Assembly (NCBI RefSeq): GCF_013359595.1
Contig: NZ_JABFMP010000014.1
Coordinates: 1 to 64,000, forward strand
Direction of reading: 5' to 3'
Source: Pseudomonas sp. C1C7
GTDB taxonomy: Bacteria; Pseudomonadota; Gammaproteobacteria; Pseudomonadales; Pseudomonadaceae
DNA: 64,000 bases
Shown here: in pieces, positions 45,094-55,335 of the stretch
Layout of the letters: each line of letters begins with the position of its first letter
How positions within the stretch are numbered: the stretch's first letter is position 1
Position numbers and translations under genes: made by a program
Notes under the pieces: model-generated
The model's database searches: none
What the model was told of the DNA's origin: nothing
The model's input: only the letters and a program-made list of their open reading frames with translations

Positions 45094-46113
45094 TTAGCGG
45101 TATTCGGTGAACACACTGGCCAGTGGCGCAGTCGATTCGCGCATCACGATGCTGGGCGTCACGATGCGTTGCTCGACGGCCAGGTCCGGCGTGGCGATCC
45201 GGCGCAGCAGCACGCCGGCGGCCATCTCGCCGAGTTGCAGGATCGACTGCCCGACGGTGGTCAATGCCGGATAGACGTAACGGCTCATCTGGATATCGTC
45301 GAAGCCGATCACCGACAGCTCCGTCGGGACGCGGATGTTGCGTTCGGCGGCAGCCCGCAACACACCGATGCCGATCATGTCGTTGGCGGCGAAGATCGCA
45401 CTGGGCGGCTTGCGCTCCAGCAACGTCGCAGCGGCGTTGTAGCCGCCGGTGCTAGTGAAATCGCTTTCCACCATGCGCTCGGCGTGCACTTCGAGCCCTG
45501 CATCTTTCAGCGCCCGGCAAAAACCGGCCAGACGCATCTGCGCCACGCTGGTGGCTGTCGGCCCGCTGATGGTGGCGATGTCGCGATGACCCAGCTCCAG
45601 CAGGTGCCGGGTCGCCAGGTAGGCACCGTACTCGTGATCGATCCGCACCAGATCGGCATCGACGCCTTCCAGTCCACGGTCGACGATCACCATCGGCGTA
45701 CGCACACCCGCCAGGCCTTCGGCCAATCCGCTATCGCCGCCGGCCGATGCAACGATCAGCCCGTCGATGCGTTTTTCCAGCAGCACGCGCAGATAGCTGC
45801 GCTGCTTGTCCGGGTCGTCGTCGGAGTTGCAGAGGATCACGCAATAGCCGTTGCGCTCGCAGTAGTCCTCGATACCCCGGGCCAGTTCGGCGAAGTACGG
45901 GTTGAGGCTGTTGGGCACCAGCAAACCGATGGTGGCCGTGGTTTTGGCCTTGAGCGACCGGGCCACGGCGCTGGGCACGTAATCGAGGGTCTTGATCGCG
46001 GCCTCGACCTTGATCCGCACCTCTTCGCTGACCGGCCGGGTCTTGTTCACCACATGGGAAACCGTGGTGTAGGAAATCCCCGCCAGTGCCGCCACATCTT
46101 TGATTGTTGCCAT
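45094..46113 (-). CDS. rbsR: Ribose operon repressor, LacI family
   Basis: 339 residues. HTH at the N-terminus (TIKDVAALAGISYTTVSHVV, NKTRPVSEEVRIKVEAAI) and a ribose-binding-protein-like core (IGLLVPNSLNPYFAELARGI). Encoded inside the operon, 3 bp after rbsC; the palindrome at 49746-49759 before rbsB is its likely operator. Confidence 0.92.
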   Translation of the reverse strand: MATIKDVAALAGISYTTVSHVVNKTRPVSEEVRIKVEAAIKTLDYVPSAVARSLKAKTTATIGLLVPNSLNPYFAELARGIEDYCERNGYCVILCNSDDDPDKQRSYLRVLLEKRIDGLIVASAGGDSGLAEGLAGVRTPMVIVDRGLEGVDADLVRIDHEYGAYLATRHLLELGHRDIATISGPTATSVAQMRLAGFCRALKDAGLEVHAERMVESDFTSTGGYNAAATLLERKPPSAIFAANDMIGIGVLRAAAERNIRVPTELSVIGFDDIQMSRYVYPALTTVGQSILQLGEMAAGVLLRRIATPDLAVEQRIVTPSIVMRESTAPLASVFTEYR

Positions 46114-46116
46114 GAC

Positions 46117-47094
46117 TCAGCTCCGCCGGCTTGCGCGTTGACTGCGATAAGTATCGAGCACCACCGCGACCACGATCACCGCGCCAGTAATGATGCGCTT
46201 GGTCGGCTCGGTGGCGCCGATCTGCGCCAGCCCCGCCGCCAGCACCGAAATGATCAACACGCCAAAGAAAGTACTGATCACCGAACCGCGACCACCCATC
46301 AGGCTGGTGCCACCGATCACCACCGCAGCGATCACTTGCAGCTCCAGGCCGGAGCCGGCGTTCGGGTCCGCCGCTTCCAGGCGGGAAATCTGGAACAGCG
46401 CCGCGATCCCGGCCAGCAGGCCCATCAGGCTGAACACCAGAATTTTGTAGGGCTTGGGATTGATACCCGCCAGACGTACCGCCTCTTCGTTGGTACCGAT
46501 GCCGATCAGGTAACGACCGAACACGGTGCGGGTCAAGACGGCCTGGGCGATGAAAATGATCAACAAGGCAATGATGAACGACGGCGAAATGCCGAAGGCG
46601 ATCGGGTTGGACAACCAGGCAAAGGCATCACCGATGTAGGCCGTGCGCGAGCCGGTCATCTGATAGGCCACGCCACGGGCCATTTCCAGAACGCCCAAGG
46701 ACACGATGAACGACGGAATGCGCCAGGCCACGGTGATCGAACCGGTGATGGTGCCGGCCAGCGCTGCCGCCGCCATGCCCAGCAGAGCCGCCGGCAGAAC
46801 GCTCCAGCCCCAGCCGAGAATTGCCACGCTGACGGTCGACGCGGCAAGCGCCAGCACCGAACCCACCGACAGGTCGATGCCGCCGATGATCAACACGAAG
46901 GTCATGCCAACCGCCAGCACCATCAGGTCGGGAATCTGGTTGGCCAGGGTGCTGAAGGTGTCATAGGACAGGAAATGGCTGCTCAGGATGGAGAACAGCA
47001 CGACCATCGCCAGCAAGGCACCGGCCAGGCCGAGGTAAGTCCCCAGGCCGTAAAAGTTGCCGCTACGTTTGCCGGCTGAAGATGCGGTATTCAT
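46117..47094 (-). CDS. rbsC: Ribose ABC transporter permease
   Basis: 325 residues with about 8-10 membrane segments. MTFVLIIGGIDLSVGSVLAL is the sugar ABC-2 permease hallmark. Start overlaps the rbsA stop by 4 bp. Confidence 0.94.
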   Translation of the reverse strand: MNTASSAGKRSGNFYGLGTYLGLAGALLAMVVLFSILSSHFLSYDTFSTLANQIPDLMVLAVGMTFVLIIGGIDLSVGSVLALAASTVSVAILGWGWSVLPAALLGMAAAALAGTITGSITVAWRIPSFIVSLGVLEMARGVAYQMTGSRTAYIGDAFAWLSNPIAFGISPSFIIALLIIFIAQAVLTRTVFGRYLIGIGTNEEAVRLAGINPKPYKILVFSLMGLLAGIAALFQISRLEAADPNAGSGLELQVIAAVVIGGTSLMGGRGSVISTFFGVLIISVLAAGLAQIGATEPTKRIITGAVIVVAVVLDTYRSQRASRRS

Positions 47095-48644
47095 CGAAGG
47101 TCCCCAGGCGCTGCTTCGTTGAGCAGCGCATCACGTTTTTGGTAGCCGGCGAATGCGGCGGCAAGCAAGTCATCCTGATTCCAGCTGTCACGCTCGAAGG
47201 TGTCGATCAGGCGCCCAGCGGACAACACGCCGATGCGGTCGCAGATCAGCATCAATTCGCGCAGGTCGCTGGACACCACGACCAATGCCTTGCCCTGGCG
47301 GGTCAACTCGCCGAGCAGTGCATAAATGTCGAACTTGGCGCCGACGTCGATGCCTCGGGTCGGCTCGTCGAACAGCAACACCGAACAGTCGCGCTCCAGC
47401 CAGCGGCCGATCACCACTTTCTGCTGGTTGCCGCCGGACAGTTCCGACACCAACTGCGCCGGGCCGGAGCTGCGGATGCGCATGGCATCGATCTGGCGCT
47501 GGGCCAGGGACGTTTCATCGCCCTGGTTGACGAAGCCGCCGCTGGAAATGCCGGGCATGTTGCCCAGCGCGATGTTGGCGCTGATCGATTGCGTCAGCAG
47601 CAGGCCTTCGCCCTTGCGGTCCTCGGTGATCAGGGCAATGCCATGAGCCACCGCATCCACCGGCGAGCGGATGCTGACCACCTGCGCGGGCGAACCCAGC
47701 GCCACCGTGCCGCTGTCTGCGGAATCGGCGCCGAAGATCAGGCGCAGCAACTCGGTACGCCCTGCCCCGATCAGGCCGGAAATGCCGAAGATCTCGCCAG
47801 CCCGCACTTCGAAGGACACGTCGCGCACCTTGTCGGCGCGGCTCAGGCCCTTGACCGTCAACGCCGGGGCGCCGATGTTGCGCGCGCCCATGTCGATGTG
47901 CTCGCCGAGCTCACGACCGACCATCAGCGTGACCAACTGCTCGCTGTTGTAATTGGCCATCGGCTCGACACACACCAGATTGCCGTCGCGCAACACCGCA
48001 ATGCGCTGGGCGACCCGGGCCAGTTCCTCGAGGCGATGGGAGATATAAATGATCGACACACCACGGGCCTGCAGGCGGGTGATCTGTTCGAACAGCATCT
48101 CGACTTCGCGGGCGGTGAGCATCGCGGTGGGTTCGTCGAGGATCAGCACGTGGCAATCGCCGATCAGGTTGCGGGCGATCTCGACCATTTGCTGGTGACC
48201 GATGCCCAGGTCTCCGACCAGGGTGTCCGGGTCGATGGCATCGAGCCCGACCTGGGCCATGGCTTCGATTGCCGCCTCGCGCAATTGCTTGCGACTGATC
48301 CAGCCGCCGTTGCTGGGCAGGTTGTCGAGAAACAGGTTTTCCGCCACCGAGAGCGTCGGCAACAGATTGAGTTCCTGCATGACCATGCGGATGCCCAGGT
48401 CTTCAGCCTGGGTACGGCTGCCGGGGCGGTAGTCCTGCCCCTGAAACTGCATCTGGCCGGTGGTCGGCGTGACCAGTCCGCCAATGATTTTCGACAATGT
48501 ACTTTTGCCGGCGCCGTTCTCACCGGTCAGCGCCAGCACTTCACCGCGCATCAGCGTCAGGTCGATGCCGGTCAGAACCGGTTGGGCATAGGTCTTGCCG
48601 ATACCGCTGACCGACAGGACAGCGTTCGGGGCATGAACGGACAT
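47091..48644 (-). CDS. rbsA: Ribose ABC transporter ATP-binding protein
   Basis: 517 residues, duplicated ATPase. First half has Walker A GENGAGKST and signature-like GIGHQQMVEIAR with Walker B VLILDEPTA; second half has degenerate Walker A SGLIGAGRTE and LSGGNQQKVVIGRWL, LLFDEPTRGID. This asymmetry is normal for RbsA. ATG 48644 follows GGAGAG; a further ATG 4 codons upstream contains that site and is rejected. Confidence 0.95.
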   Translation of the reverse strand: MSVHAPNAVLSVSGIGKTYAQPVLTGIDLTLMRGEVLALTGENGAGKSTLSKIIGGLVTPTTGQMQFQGQDYRPGSRTQAEDLGIRMVMQELNLLPTLSVAENLFLDNLPSNGGWISRKQLREAAIEAMAQVGLDAIDPDTLVGDLGIGHQQMVEIARNLIGDCHVLILDEPTAMLTAREVEMLFEQITRLQARGVSIIYISHRLEELARVAQRIAVLRDGNLVCVEPMANYNSEQLVTLMVGRELGEHIDMGARNIGAPALTVKGLSRADKVRDVSFEVRAGEIFGISGLIGAGRTELLRLIFGADSADSGTVALGSPAQVVSIRSPVDAVAHGIALITEDRKGEGLLLTQSISANIALGNMPGISSGGFVNQGDETSLAQRQIDAMRIRSSGPAQLVSELSGGNQQKVVIGRWLERDCSVLLFDEPTRGIDVGAKFDIYALLGELTRQGKALVVVSSDLRELMLICDRIGVLSAGRLIDTFERDSWNQDDLLAAAFAGYQKRDALLNEAAPGDLR

Positions 48645-48698
48645 AAAACTCTCCATGCGCTCGCCCGGACGGACGAGCGCCAGTGTGTCGCCAGAGGA

Positions 48699-49652
48699 CT
48701 ACTTGGTAACCAGCTCTACCGGCGTCTCGATCACGCCATTGGCGCTGTCGACCTTTTCGCCCTTGATGATCTTCAGCGCCGTTTCGATGCCGAATACCGC
48801 CTGCTTGGCAGCGAACTGGTCGGCCGTGGCGAGCACGCGACCGTCATTGAGCATTGGCTTGATGGCATTGATGTTGTCGTAGCCGACCACTTGCACCTTG
48901 CCGGCCTTGCCTGCGGCGCGCACGGCCGACACCACGCCGACCGCCATGCTGTCGTTACCGGCCAGCAGGGCCTTGATTTGCGGGTACTCGCTGAGCATCG
49001 CGGCGGCAACCTTGTTGCCCTTGTCGATTTCCCAGTCACCGGACTGCACGGAAACCACCTTGATCTGCGCCGCCTCCATCGCATCCTTGAAGCCTGCGGT
49101 GCGGGCCTGGGCGTTGGTGGTGGTGGAAACGCCTTCGATGATGCCGACTTCGTCACCGGCCTTGAGCTGCTTGGCCAGATAGTCACCGACCAGGCGCGCG
49201 CCCTTGCGGTTATCCGGGCCTACGAAAGGAACGTTGATGTTCTTGCTCTTGAGTACCGCAGGGTCCAACTGGTTGTCGATGTTGATCACGGTGATACCGG
49301 CATCCACCGCTTTCTTGATCACTGGCACCATGGCCTTGGAATCAGCAGGGGCGATGACCAGCGCATCGACTTTGGAGACGATCATCTGCTCGACGATACG
49401 GATCTGGTTGGTTGTGTCCGTCTCGTCCTTGATGCCGTTGGAAATCAGCTCGAATTCGCCGGAGTGGTCTTTCTGGTAGGCCTTGGCGCCGTCTTCCATG
49501 GTCAGGAAGAATTCGTTGGCCAGGGATTTCATGACCAGCGCGACTTTGGGTTTTTCCGGGGATTGGGCGAATGCGGAAGAGACTGGCAGCGCGGCGGAGG
49601 CGGCAGCCAGCATAGCGACAGCGAGAAGACGTCCAGCGAATGGCAGCTTCAT
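48699..49652 (-). CDS. rbsB: Periplasmic D-ribose-binding protein
   Basis: 317 residues. Signal peptide of about 28 (LLAVAMLAAASAALPVSSAF), then KVALVMKSLANEFFLTMEDG and the sugar-site segment VDALVIAPADSKAMVPVIKK. First gene of rbsBACRKD. A LacI-type palindrome lies 94 bp upstream. Confidence 0.94.
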   Translation of the reverse strand: MKLPFAGRLLAVAMLAAASAALPVSSAFAQSPEKPKVALVMKSLANEFFLTMEDGAKAYQKDHSGEFELISNGIKDETDTTNQIRIVEQMIVSKVDALVIAPADSKAMVPVIKKAVDAGITVINIDNQLDPAVLKSKNINVPFVGPDNRKGARLVGDYLAKQLKAGDEVGIIEGVSTTTNAQARTAGFKDAMEAAQIKVVSVQSGDWEIDKGNKVAAAMLSEYPQIKALLAGNDSMAVGVVSAVRAAGKAGKVQVVGYDNINAIKPMLNDGRVLATADQFAAKQAVFGIETALKIIKGEKVDSANGVIETPVELVTK

Positions 49653-49745
49653 GTTTTCACTCCGGTCTTATGATTATTGTGAGCAACGCTTGCTGACGTA
49701 AACTGCTTGGTGTTCACCGGCTGGTTTTGTCCACCGGAAACATCT

Positions 49746-49759
49746 CGCAAACGTTTGCG
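49746..49759. promoter_or_regulatory. RbsR operator candidate
   Basis: CGCAAACGTTTGCG is a perfect 14-bp palindrome with the central CG typical of LacI-family sites, upstream of rbsB. By analogy, RbsR bound here without ribose would block the operon. Confidence 0.75.
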
Positions 49760-49853
49760 TAGACCGAACTATGCGAATCTTGTCGAAATTTGTCAACGAC
49801 AGGAATTGCTCCTGTCGAAGTCGGGATTGCCGTGCTGGGGAAATGAATGGAAA

Positions 49854-50288
49854 TCATGCCGTAGTGTTGACGACGTTTCCCGAACCCGCCAATTCCTTCG
49901 CCAGACTGGCCACCACCTGCATGAGTGCCGCCGTCGTCGACATGATCTGTGCCTGGATCGCCATGATCGCTGTGGTTTTCGCTTCCGGCGTCGGGAACGA
50001 CGCGGCCTGAGTCGCGGCCAGTTGCTGCTGTTGCTCGCGCAATTGCTCCTGCAATTCGCGCATGCGCTTGAGCAGTTCCTGCACGGTCGGGCTCTGGTTG
50101 CTGTCGGCGCTTTCGACTTTCTCGGTGCGGTTGATGTCCTTGCCCAGAATGGTGGATTTCTCCCCCTCCACCCCCAACCTTTGCGCGGCGGTGTCCGAGG
50201 TCGATTCACTCAAGCTGTCGGTCGTCGAAGGAGGCTTGCCGCCGATATTGATGACCGATGCTTGTGGAAAGCCGATAGTCAGTGACAT
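49854..50288 (-). CDS. Hypothetical coiled-coil protein
   Basis: 144 residues. Ser/Thr-rich N-terminal half (PSTTDSLSESTSDTAAQRLG), a strong coiled coil at about 70-95 (ELLKRMRELQEQLREQQQQL), then a helix TTAIMAIQAQIMSTTAALMQ. No signal peptide and no family recognised. ATG follows AGGGAG. Confidence 0.65.
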   Translation of the reverse strand: MSLTIGFPQASVINIGGKPPSTTDSLSESTSDTAAQRLGVEGEKSTILGKDINRTEKVESADSNQSPTVQELLKRMRELQEQLREQQQQLAATQAASFPTPEAKTTAIMAIQAQIMSTTAALMQVVASLAKELAGSGNVVNTTA

Positions 50289-51694
<1,406 letters not shown>

Positions 51695-51703
51695 TTCGCC
51701 CTC

Positions 51704-51760
51704 GCCCGAGCGATTCCGCTCGGGCACCGGTTTCGCCACTCGCCGACCTTGGCGAGTGGC
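51704..51760 (+). terminator. Two tandem hairpins after the asparaginase gene
   Basis: GCCCGAGCG-ATTC-CGCTCGGGC (51704-51725) and GCCACTCGCC-GACCTT-GGCGAGTGGC (51735-51760), the latter followed by TCCTTCCT. Confidence 0.6.
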
Positions 51761-51841
51761 TCCTTCCTGCAAAAAAATTCTCTTTGTCCTACATCGAATG
51801 GGAAAAGTCGCTGTCAGAGGATTCTCTTGAATTTTAAGCGG

Positions 51842-51882
51842 TTGCGAAAATGCCGACAGTTAAATACTGTATGCACGTACAG
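51842..51882 (+). promoter_or_regulatory. Promoter with overlapping LexA (SOS) box
   Basis: CTGTATGCACGTACAG at 51867-51882 fits the LexA consensus CTGT-N8-ACAG with full half-sites. A -35 TTGCGA (51842-51847) and -10 TACTGT (51865-51870), 17 bp apart, place the box over the -10, as in classical SOS promoters. The DUF1654 start codon is 18 bp downstream. Confidence 0.85.
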
Positions 51883-51900
51883 CTTAACAAGGATAATTCG

Positions 51901-52140
51901 ATGGACTCCACTTCCGCTTCCGCTGATGCCTATGTCCGCATGGGCCTGCGCGTTCAGAAAATCATCAACTCCCCCACCGCTCAAAAAGCCAAGGCCGCGC
52001 TGATTTTTCGCCTGCCGGACGAGCCGATGGATGAATGGGAGCGTCTGCTCGAAGAGATCGATGAAAACGACAACGTCACCCTCGCCTATCGCGACGATGG
52101 CGGTGTGCAGGTTTTCTGGGTTGTGCCGAAGGAAGATTGA
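51901..52140 (+). CDS. DUF1654 protein, SOS-controlled
   Basis: 79 residues from ATG 51901 after AAGGAT. RMGLRVQKIINSPTAQKAKA and DEWERLLEEIDENDNVTLAY are the DUF1654 pattern, a small family seen mostly in pseudomonads and their phages, without known function. A LexA box sits on its promoter and an endonuclease gene follows 1 bp after its stop, so the pair should be induced together by DNA damage. Confidence 0.87.
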   Translation: MDSTSASADAYVRMGLRVQKIINSPTAQKAKAALIFRLPDEPMDEWERLLEEIDENDNVTLAYRDDGGVQVFWVVPKED

Positions 52141-52141
52141 G

Positions 52142-52834
52142 TTGAAGAGTGTCCGCTGTTTGGGTTTGCTGTTTTTGCTGTTCACCGTGGGCGCCCAGGC
52201 CGAGGCGCCGCGCACGTTCACCGAAGCCAAGAAAGTCGCCTGGAAACTGTATGCGCCTCAGTCCACCGAGTTCTATTGCGGCTGCAAGTACACGGGCAAC
52301 AAGGTGAACCTGGCGGCCTGCGGTTATGTGCCGCGCAAGAATGCCAAGCGCGCGGCCCGCATCGAGTGGGAACACATTGTCCCGGCCTGGCAGATCGGTC
52401 ATCAGCGCCAGTGCTGGCAGGAAGGCGGACGCAAGAACTGCACACGCTACGATTCGGTCTATCAGAAGGCCGAGGCCGACCTGCACAACCTGGTGCCGAG
52501 CATCGGTGAGGTGAACGGTGATCGCAGTAATTTCAGCTTTGGCTGGCTGCCGGAGCAATCGGGTCAGTATGGTTCGTGCCTGACTCAAATCGACTTCAAG
52601 GCGAAGAAGGTCATGCCGCGCCCGTCCATCCGCGGGATGATCGCGCGGACTTATTTCTACATGAGCAAGCAGTACGGGTTGCGCCTGTCGAAACAGGATC
52701 GGCAACTGTATGAAGCCTGGGACAAGACCTATCCGGCCCAGGCTTGGGAACGCCAACGCAATCAGCGTGTGGCGTGCGTCATGGGACGCGGCAACGAGTT
52801 TGTCGGTCCCGTCGACATGAAAACCTGCGGCTGA
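52142..52834 (+). CDS. endA: Exported endonuclease I (EndA-type DNase)
   Basis: 230 residues from TTG 52142, placed after GGAAG inside the DUF1654 end. Signal peptide of about 19 (CLGLLFLLFTVGAQAE). The His-Me finger core ARIEWEHIVPAW is typical of EndA, with several Cys (FYCGCKY, ACGYVP, QCWQEGGRKNC) that likely form the family's disulphides. It degrades double-stranded DNA in the periplasm or outside. It is translated directly after DUF1654 and ends before a strong terminator. Confidence 0.9.
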   Translation: MKSVRCLGLLFLLFTVGAQAEAPRTFTEAKKVAWKLYAPQSTEFYCGCKYTGNKVNLAACGYVPRKNAKRAARIEWEHIVPAWQIGHQRQCWQEGGRKNCTRYDSVYQKAEADLHNLVPSIGEVNGDRSNFSFGWLPEQSGQYGSCLTQIDFKAKKVMPRPSIRGMIARTYFYMSKQYGLRLSKQDRQLYEAWDKTYPAQAWERQRNQRVACVMGRGNEFVGPVDMKTCG

Positions 52835-52850
52835 ACGCCACCGCAAAGCA

Positions 52851-52889
52851 CAAAGGCCTCGGATTCATCCCCGAGGCCTTTGTTTTTTT
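52851..52889 (+). terminator. Rho-independent terminator
   Basis: CAAAGGCCTCGG-N8-CCGAGGCCTTTG followed by seven T's, 16 bp after endA. Confidence 0.93.
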
Positions 52890-52915
52890 ACTGCCTGTAC
52901 GCTGCGGTCGATGCC

Positions 52916-53284
52916 CTACTGAGCCGCAGGACGCTCCAGAACCAGCACTTCGATGTTCTGTTTCTTTGCCCGCACAATCGCTGCGTTCACTTCTGCCTGC
53001 TTGGCTTCGGCTTCAGCTTTCGAGGCGTAAGGGCCCATCAGGATTCGGGTCTTGCCATCGGCTTCGCGGATGACATTGGCCATGAACTGGTGCTCGATCA
53101 TCCAGCCGCTCAGGTCGCTCACAGCCTGGGGCGTTGCTCCGCGCACTTCCAGATCCCATTGCGGTGCCGACGCCTGAGCCGGTGCGACTTGCGTGGCCGG
53201 CGCGGGCTTGGGCGCTTCGGTACGCTTGTCATCACCACAGCCCGCCAGTGCCAATACCGCCATTACCAAGACCATTTTGCGCAC
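52916..53284 (-). CDS. SPOR-domain lipoprotein
   Basis: 122 residues from GTG 53284, 7 nt after AGAGGA. Lipobox LAGC (MAVLALAGCGDDKRTEAPKP), a Pro/Ala linker, and a C-terminal SPOR fold (VIREADGKTRILMGPYASKA, EAEAKQAEVNAAIV). SPOR domains bind denuded peptidoglycan at the septum, so it may act in cell division or wall remodelling. Confidence 0.86.
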   Translation of the reverse strand: MRKMVLVMAVLALAGCGDDKRTEAPKPAPATQVAPAQASAPQWDLEVRGATPQAVSDLSGWMIEHQFMANVIREADGKTRILMGPYASKAEAEAKQAEVNAAIVRAKKQNIEVLVLERPAAQ

Positions 53285-53534
53285 AGCGTTTTCCTCTGAA
53301 GGCTAAAAGCGCGGATTTTAGCACTCATGAATACTTCCCGAGTGCCGCAAAATGGGCGCAAAACAACGAGAATGATGGATGCGGCCTCTGTATAGTTACG
53401 CCTTGGGAATTAATGCTGTATCTGCGCGTCAGAAAGAGGCACCCAAACCGTGAGAGTTCGCACTAATCTATACATACCACCGACTTCTGCACTGTCCGAA
53501 TCAGGTGCCCCACGAAGCAATTAAGGAGAAGACC

Positions 53535-53729
53535 ATGCTGATACTCACCCGCAAAGTCGGTGAAAGCATAAATATTGGTGATGACATTACGATCACCATC
53601 CTCGGCGTAAGCGGTCAGCAAGTCAGGATTGGCATCAACGCTCCAAAAGACGTTGCGGTGCATCGTGAAGAAATCTATCAGCGCATTCAGGCTGGCCTGA
53701 CCGCTCCGGCGAAACCACCGACTCCTTGA
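53535..53729 (+). CDS. rsmE: CsrA/RsmA-family RNA-binding regulator, RsmE type
   Basis: 64 residues. [20 protein letters not shown] and [20 protein letters not shown] include RNA-contact residues Leu4 and Arg44. The C-terminal tail [13 protein letters not shown] matches the RsmE paralogue of fluorescent pseudomonads rather than RsmA. It represses translation by covering GGA motifs and is countered by RsmX/Y/Z RNAs. Its own ribosome site AAGGAG contains a GGA and could allow self-control. The 53285-53534 gap holds its promoter and no gene seen. Confidence 0.92.
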   Translation: MLILTRKVGESINIGDDITITILGVSGQQVRIGINAPKDVAVHREEIYQRIQAGLTAPAKPPTP

Positions 53730-53745
53730 ATCCTGATGCAGTCAG

Positions 53746-53781
53746 TAGCCAGCCCGTTCGCCCTGCAACGACGGCTGGCTA
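53746..53781 (+). terminator. Hairpin after rsmE
   Basis: TAGCCAGCC-N18-GGCTGGCTA, 9-bp arms, between the convergent rsmE and DUF2214 genes. No clear T-run. Confidence 0.45.
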
Positions 53782-53826
53782 AAGATTCATGTGCCGCAAC
53801 ACCCTCTCCCGCTCAAGGTCATCCGG

Positions 53827-54282
53827 CTAACCGAACGTGAAGCCACGCGCCATGCCAGTGGCCGCGATCACCATCAAAAACATCAACAAACCTTCCACAT
53901 GGCTGATTCGTGCGAACAGCGTCGCGCGCCCGGTGTCGATTGCCGCGCCGCGAGCCAGCGCCACCCGCCATTTGATCAGCGTCAGCATCGGCGCCACTTC
54001 GAGCAGCAAAATCAAAATGAAAAGGGTCATCTTCAGGTGGAACAACGGCTGGTGCAGGTAATAATCCGTACCCTTTTCGTACCCGCCGAAAGCGCGCATC
54101 CCACCAGTGACCAACAGGATCAGCGCGCAAATGCCCCAGAGATTGTCAGCGGTCAAAACGCTGCGGGCTTCCCCGGCGCCCGTCGCCAGACGCCGGAAAT
54201 TCGTACCTCGGGTCAGCACCGCCCAGAACCCCAGGCCGAATGCCAACAGGTGAAGCGCCGCAAGAAGCCAGTGAGCCAGCAT
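53827..54282 (-). CDS. DUF2214 inner-membrane protein
   Basis: 151 residues, four hydrophobic segments: LAALHLLAFGLGFWAVL, LWGICALILLVTGGMRAF, MTLFILILLLEVAPML and LLMFLMVIAATGMARG. HxxA-type histidines near the N-terminus are a family feature. Function unknown. ATG follows CAGGAG. Confidence 0.83.
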   Translation of the reverse strand: MLAHWLLAALHLLAFGLGFWAVLTRGTNFRRLATGAGEARSVLTADNLWGICALILLVTGGMRAFGGYEKGTDYYLHQPLFHLKMTLFILILLLEVAPMLTLIKWRVALARGAAIDTGRATLFARISHVEGLLMFLMVIAATGMARGFTFG

Positions 54283-54516
54283 TGGGTAACTCCTGTCAGG
54301 ACCAAGTTGATCAAGCCTGTCAGTAGTAGCTCATCAATCGCCGGCTTGCATTCAGGCAATGATTAACAAATACGTACGAACTGGCGCCACAGGTCGCACA
54401 AGACATCGCGTTACACAGAGCAACTAGACTCCAATACGCCAGTGCGACATGTTCTCCCGTCCGCGCTGCCCCCAATCGCAGTAACTCCCACCGCATTGAC
54501 TCGAGTGAACAAAATC

Positions 54517-55281
54517 ATGTGTAAATCATGTGATTCAAACTCTGCTTCCAACCCTGCCTCCAACAACAATGAACGTCGACGTTTTCTCCGTCTTGCCGGA
54601 TTAGGAGCCGGCGCACTGCTCCTTGCTGGCGCCCTCCCCGATCGGCTCCTTCAGGCAGCCGAGAAAACCTCCACGCCACCCAAACCGAAAAACGTCATCA
54701 GCCCGGATGAGGCACTGAAGAGACTGATGGCAGGCAATGAACGCTATGTCAGCGGCAACTCCGAAACCCACGACTTCAAGGACGAACGCGAAGCGCTGGT
54801 CTCCGGCCAGAACCCGTTCGTGGCAGTGCTGAGCTGCTCCGACTCGCGCATCGCTCCCGAATACGCCTTCGACACCGCACGAGGCGACCTTTTCGCCATC
54901 CGCGTCGCCGGCAACTTCGTCACGGATGAAGGCCTGGCAAGCCTGGAATACGGCGTCGCCGTGCTAGGCGCACCGTTGATTCTGGTGTTGGGACACGAAA
55001 GCTGCGGCGCCATCGAGGCCGGCATAAAAGCCGTCAAGGATCACACCGTCTTCCCCGGACAAATCCCGAAACTGACGGACGCACTCAAGCCCTCGATCGA
55101 GCAGGTGATCAAACAACCCGGAGACCTGGTGGCAAACGCAACCGCGCAAAACGTCAGGAACTCGGTAGAGCGCCTCAAAAAAGCCACGCCCCTGCTGACC
55201 GACGCCCTCGGCAGCGGCAAGTTGAAAATAGTGGGCGGCATTTATCGTCTGGCGACAGGCAAGGTCGAACTGATTGCCTGA
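54517..55281 (+). CDS. Tat-exported beta-carbonic anhydrase
   Basis: 254 residues. A twin-arginine signal, NERRRFLRLAGLGAGALLLA, at about 19-40 predicts folded export. Zinc ligands are present in CSDSR and HESCG; FAIRVAGNFVTDEGLASLEY is typical of the beta class. It interconverts CO2 and bicarbonate, here in the periplasm. ATG 54517 (MCKSCDSNSAS) is the likely start; the upstream frame lacks a ribosome site. A strong terminator follows. Confidence 0.9.
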   Translation: MCKSCDSNSASNPASNNNERRRFLRLAGLGAGALLLAGALPDRLLQAAEKTSTPPKPKNVISPDEALKRLMAGNERYVSGNSETHDFKDEREALVSGQNPFVAVLSCSDSRIAPEYAFDTARGDLFAIRVAGNFVTDEGLASLEYGVAVLGAPLILVLGHESCGAIEAGIKAVKDHTVFPGQIPKLTDALKPSIEQVIKQPGDLVANATAQNVRNSVERLKKATPLLTDALGSGKLKIVGGIYRLATGKVELIA

Positions 55282-55306
55282 AGCATCGGCACCGGAGCCA
55301 GATACA

Positions 55307-55334
55307 CAGAGCCCAGCGCAATGGCTGGGCTCTG
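55307..55334. terminator. Terminator between convergent genes
   Basis: CAGAGCCCAGC-GCAATG-GCTGGGCTCTG, 11-bp perfect stem, followed on the plus strand by TTACCTTCTGTTTT. Confidence 0.75.
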
Positions 55335-55335
55335 G

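Noticed and set aside
47082..49673. Long plus-strand open frame opposite rbsA and rbsB
   Set aside because: It spans two real operon genes, with His/Gln/Asp-rich antisense composition and no family.
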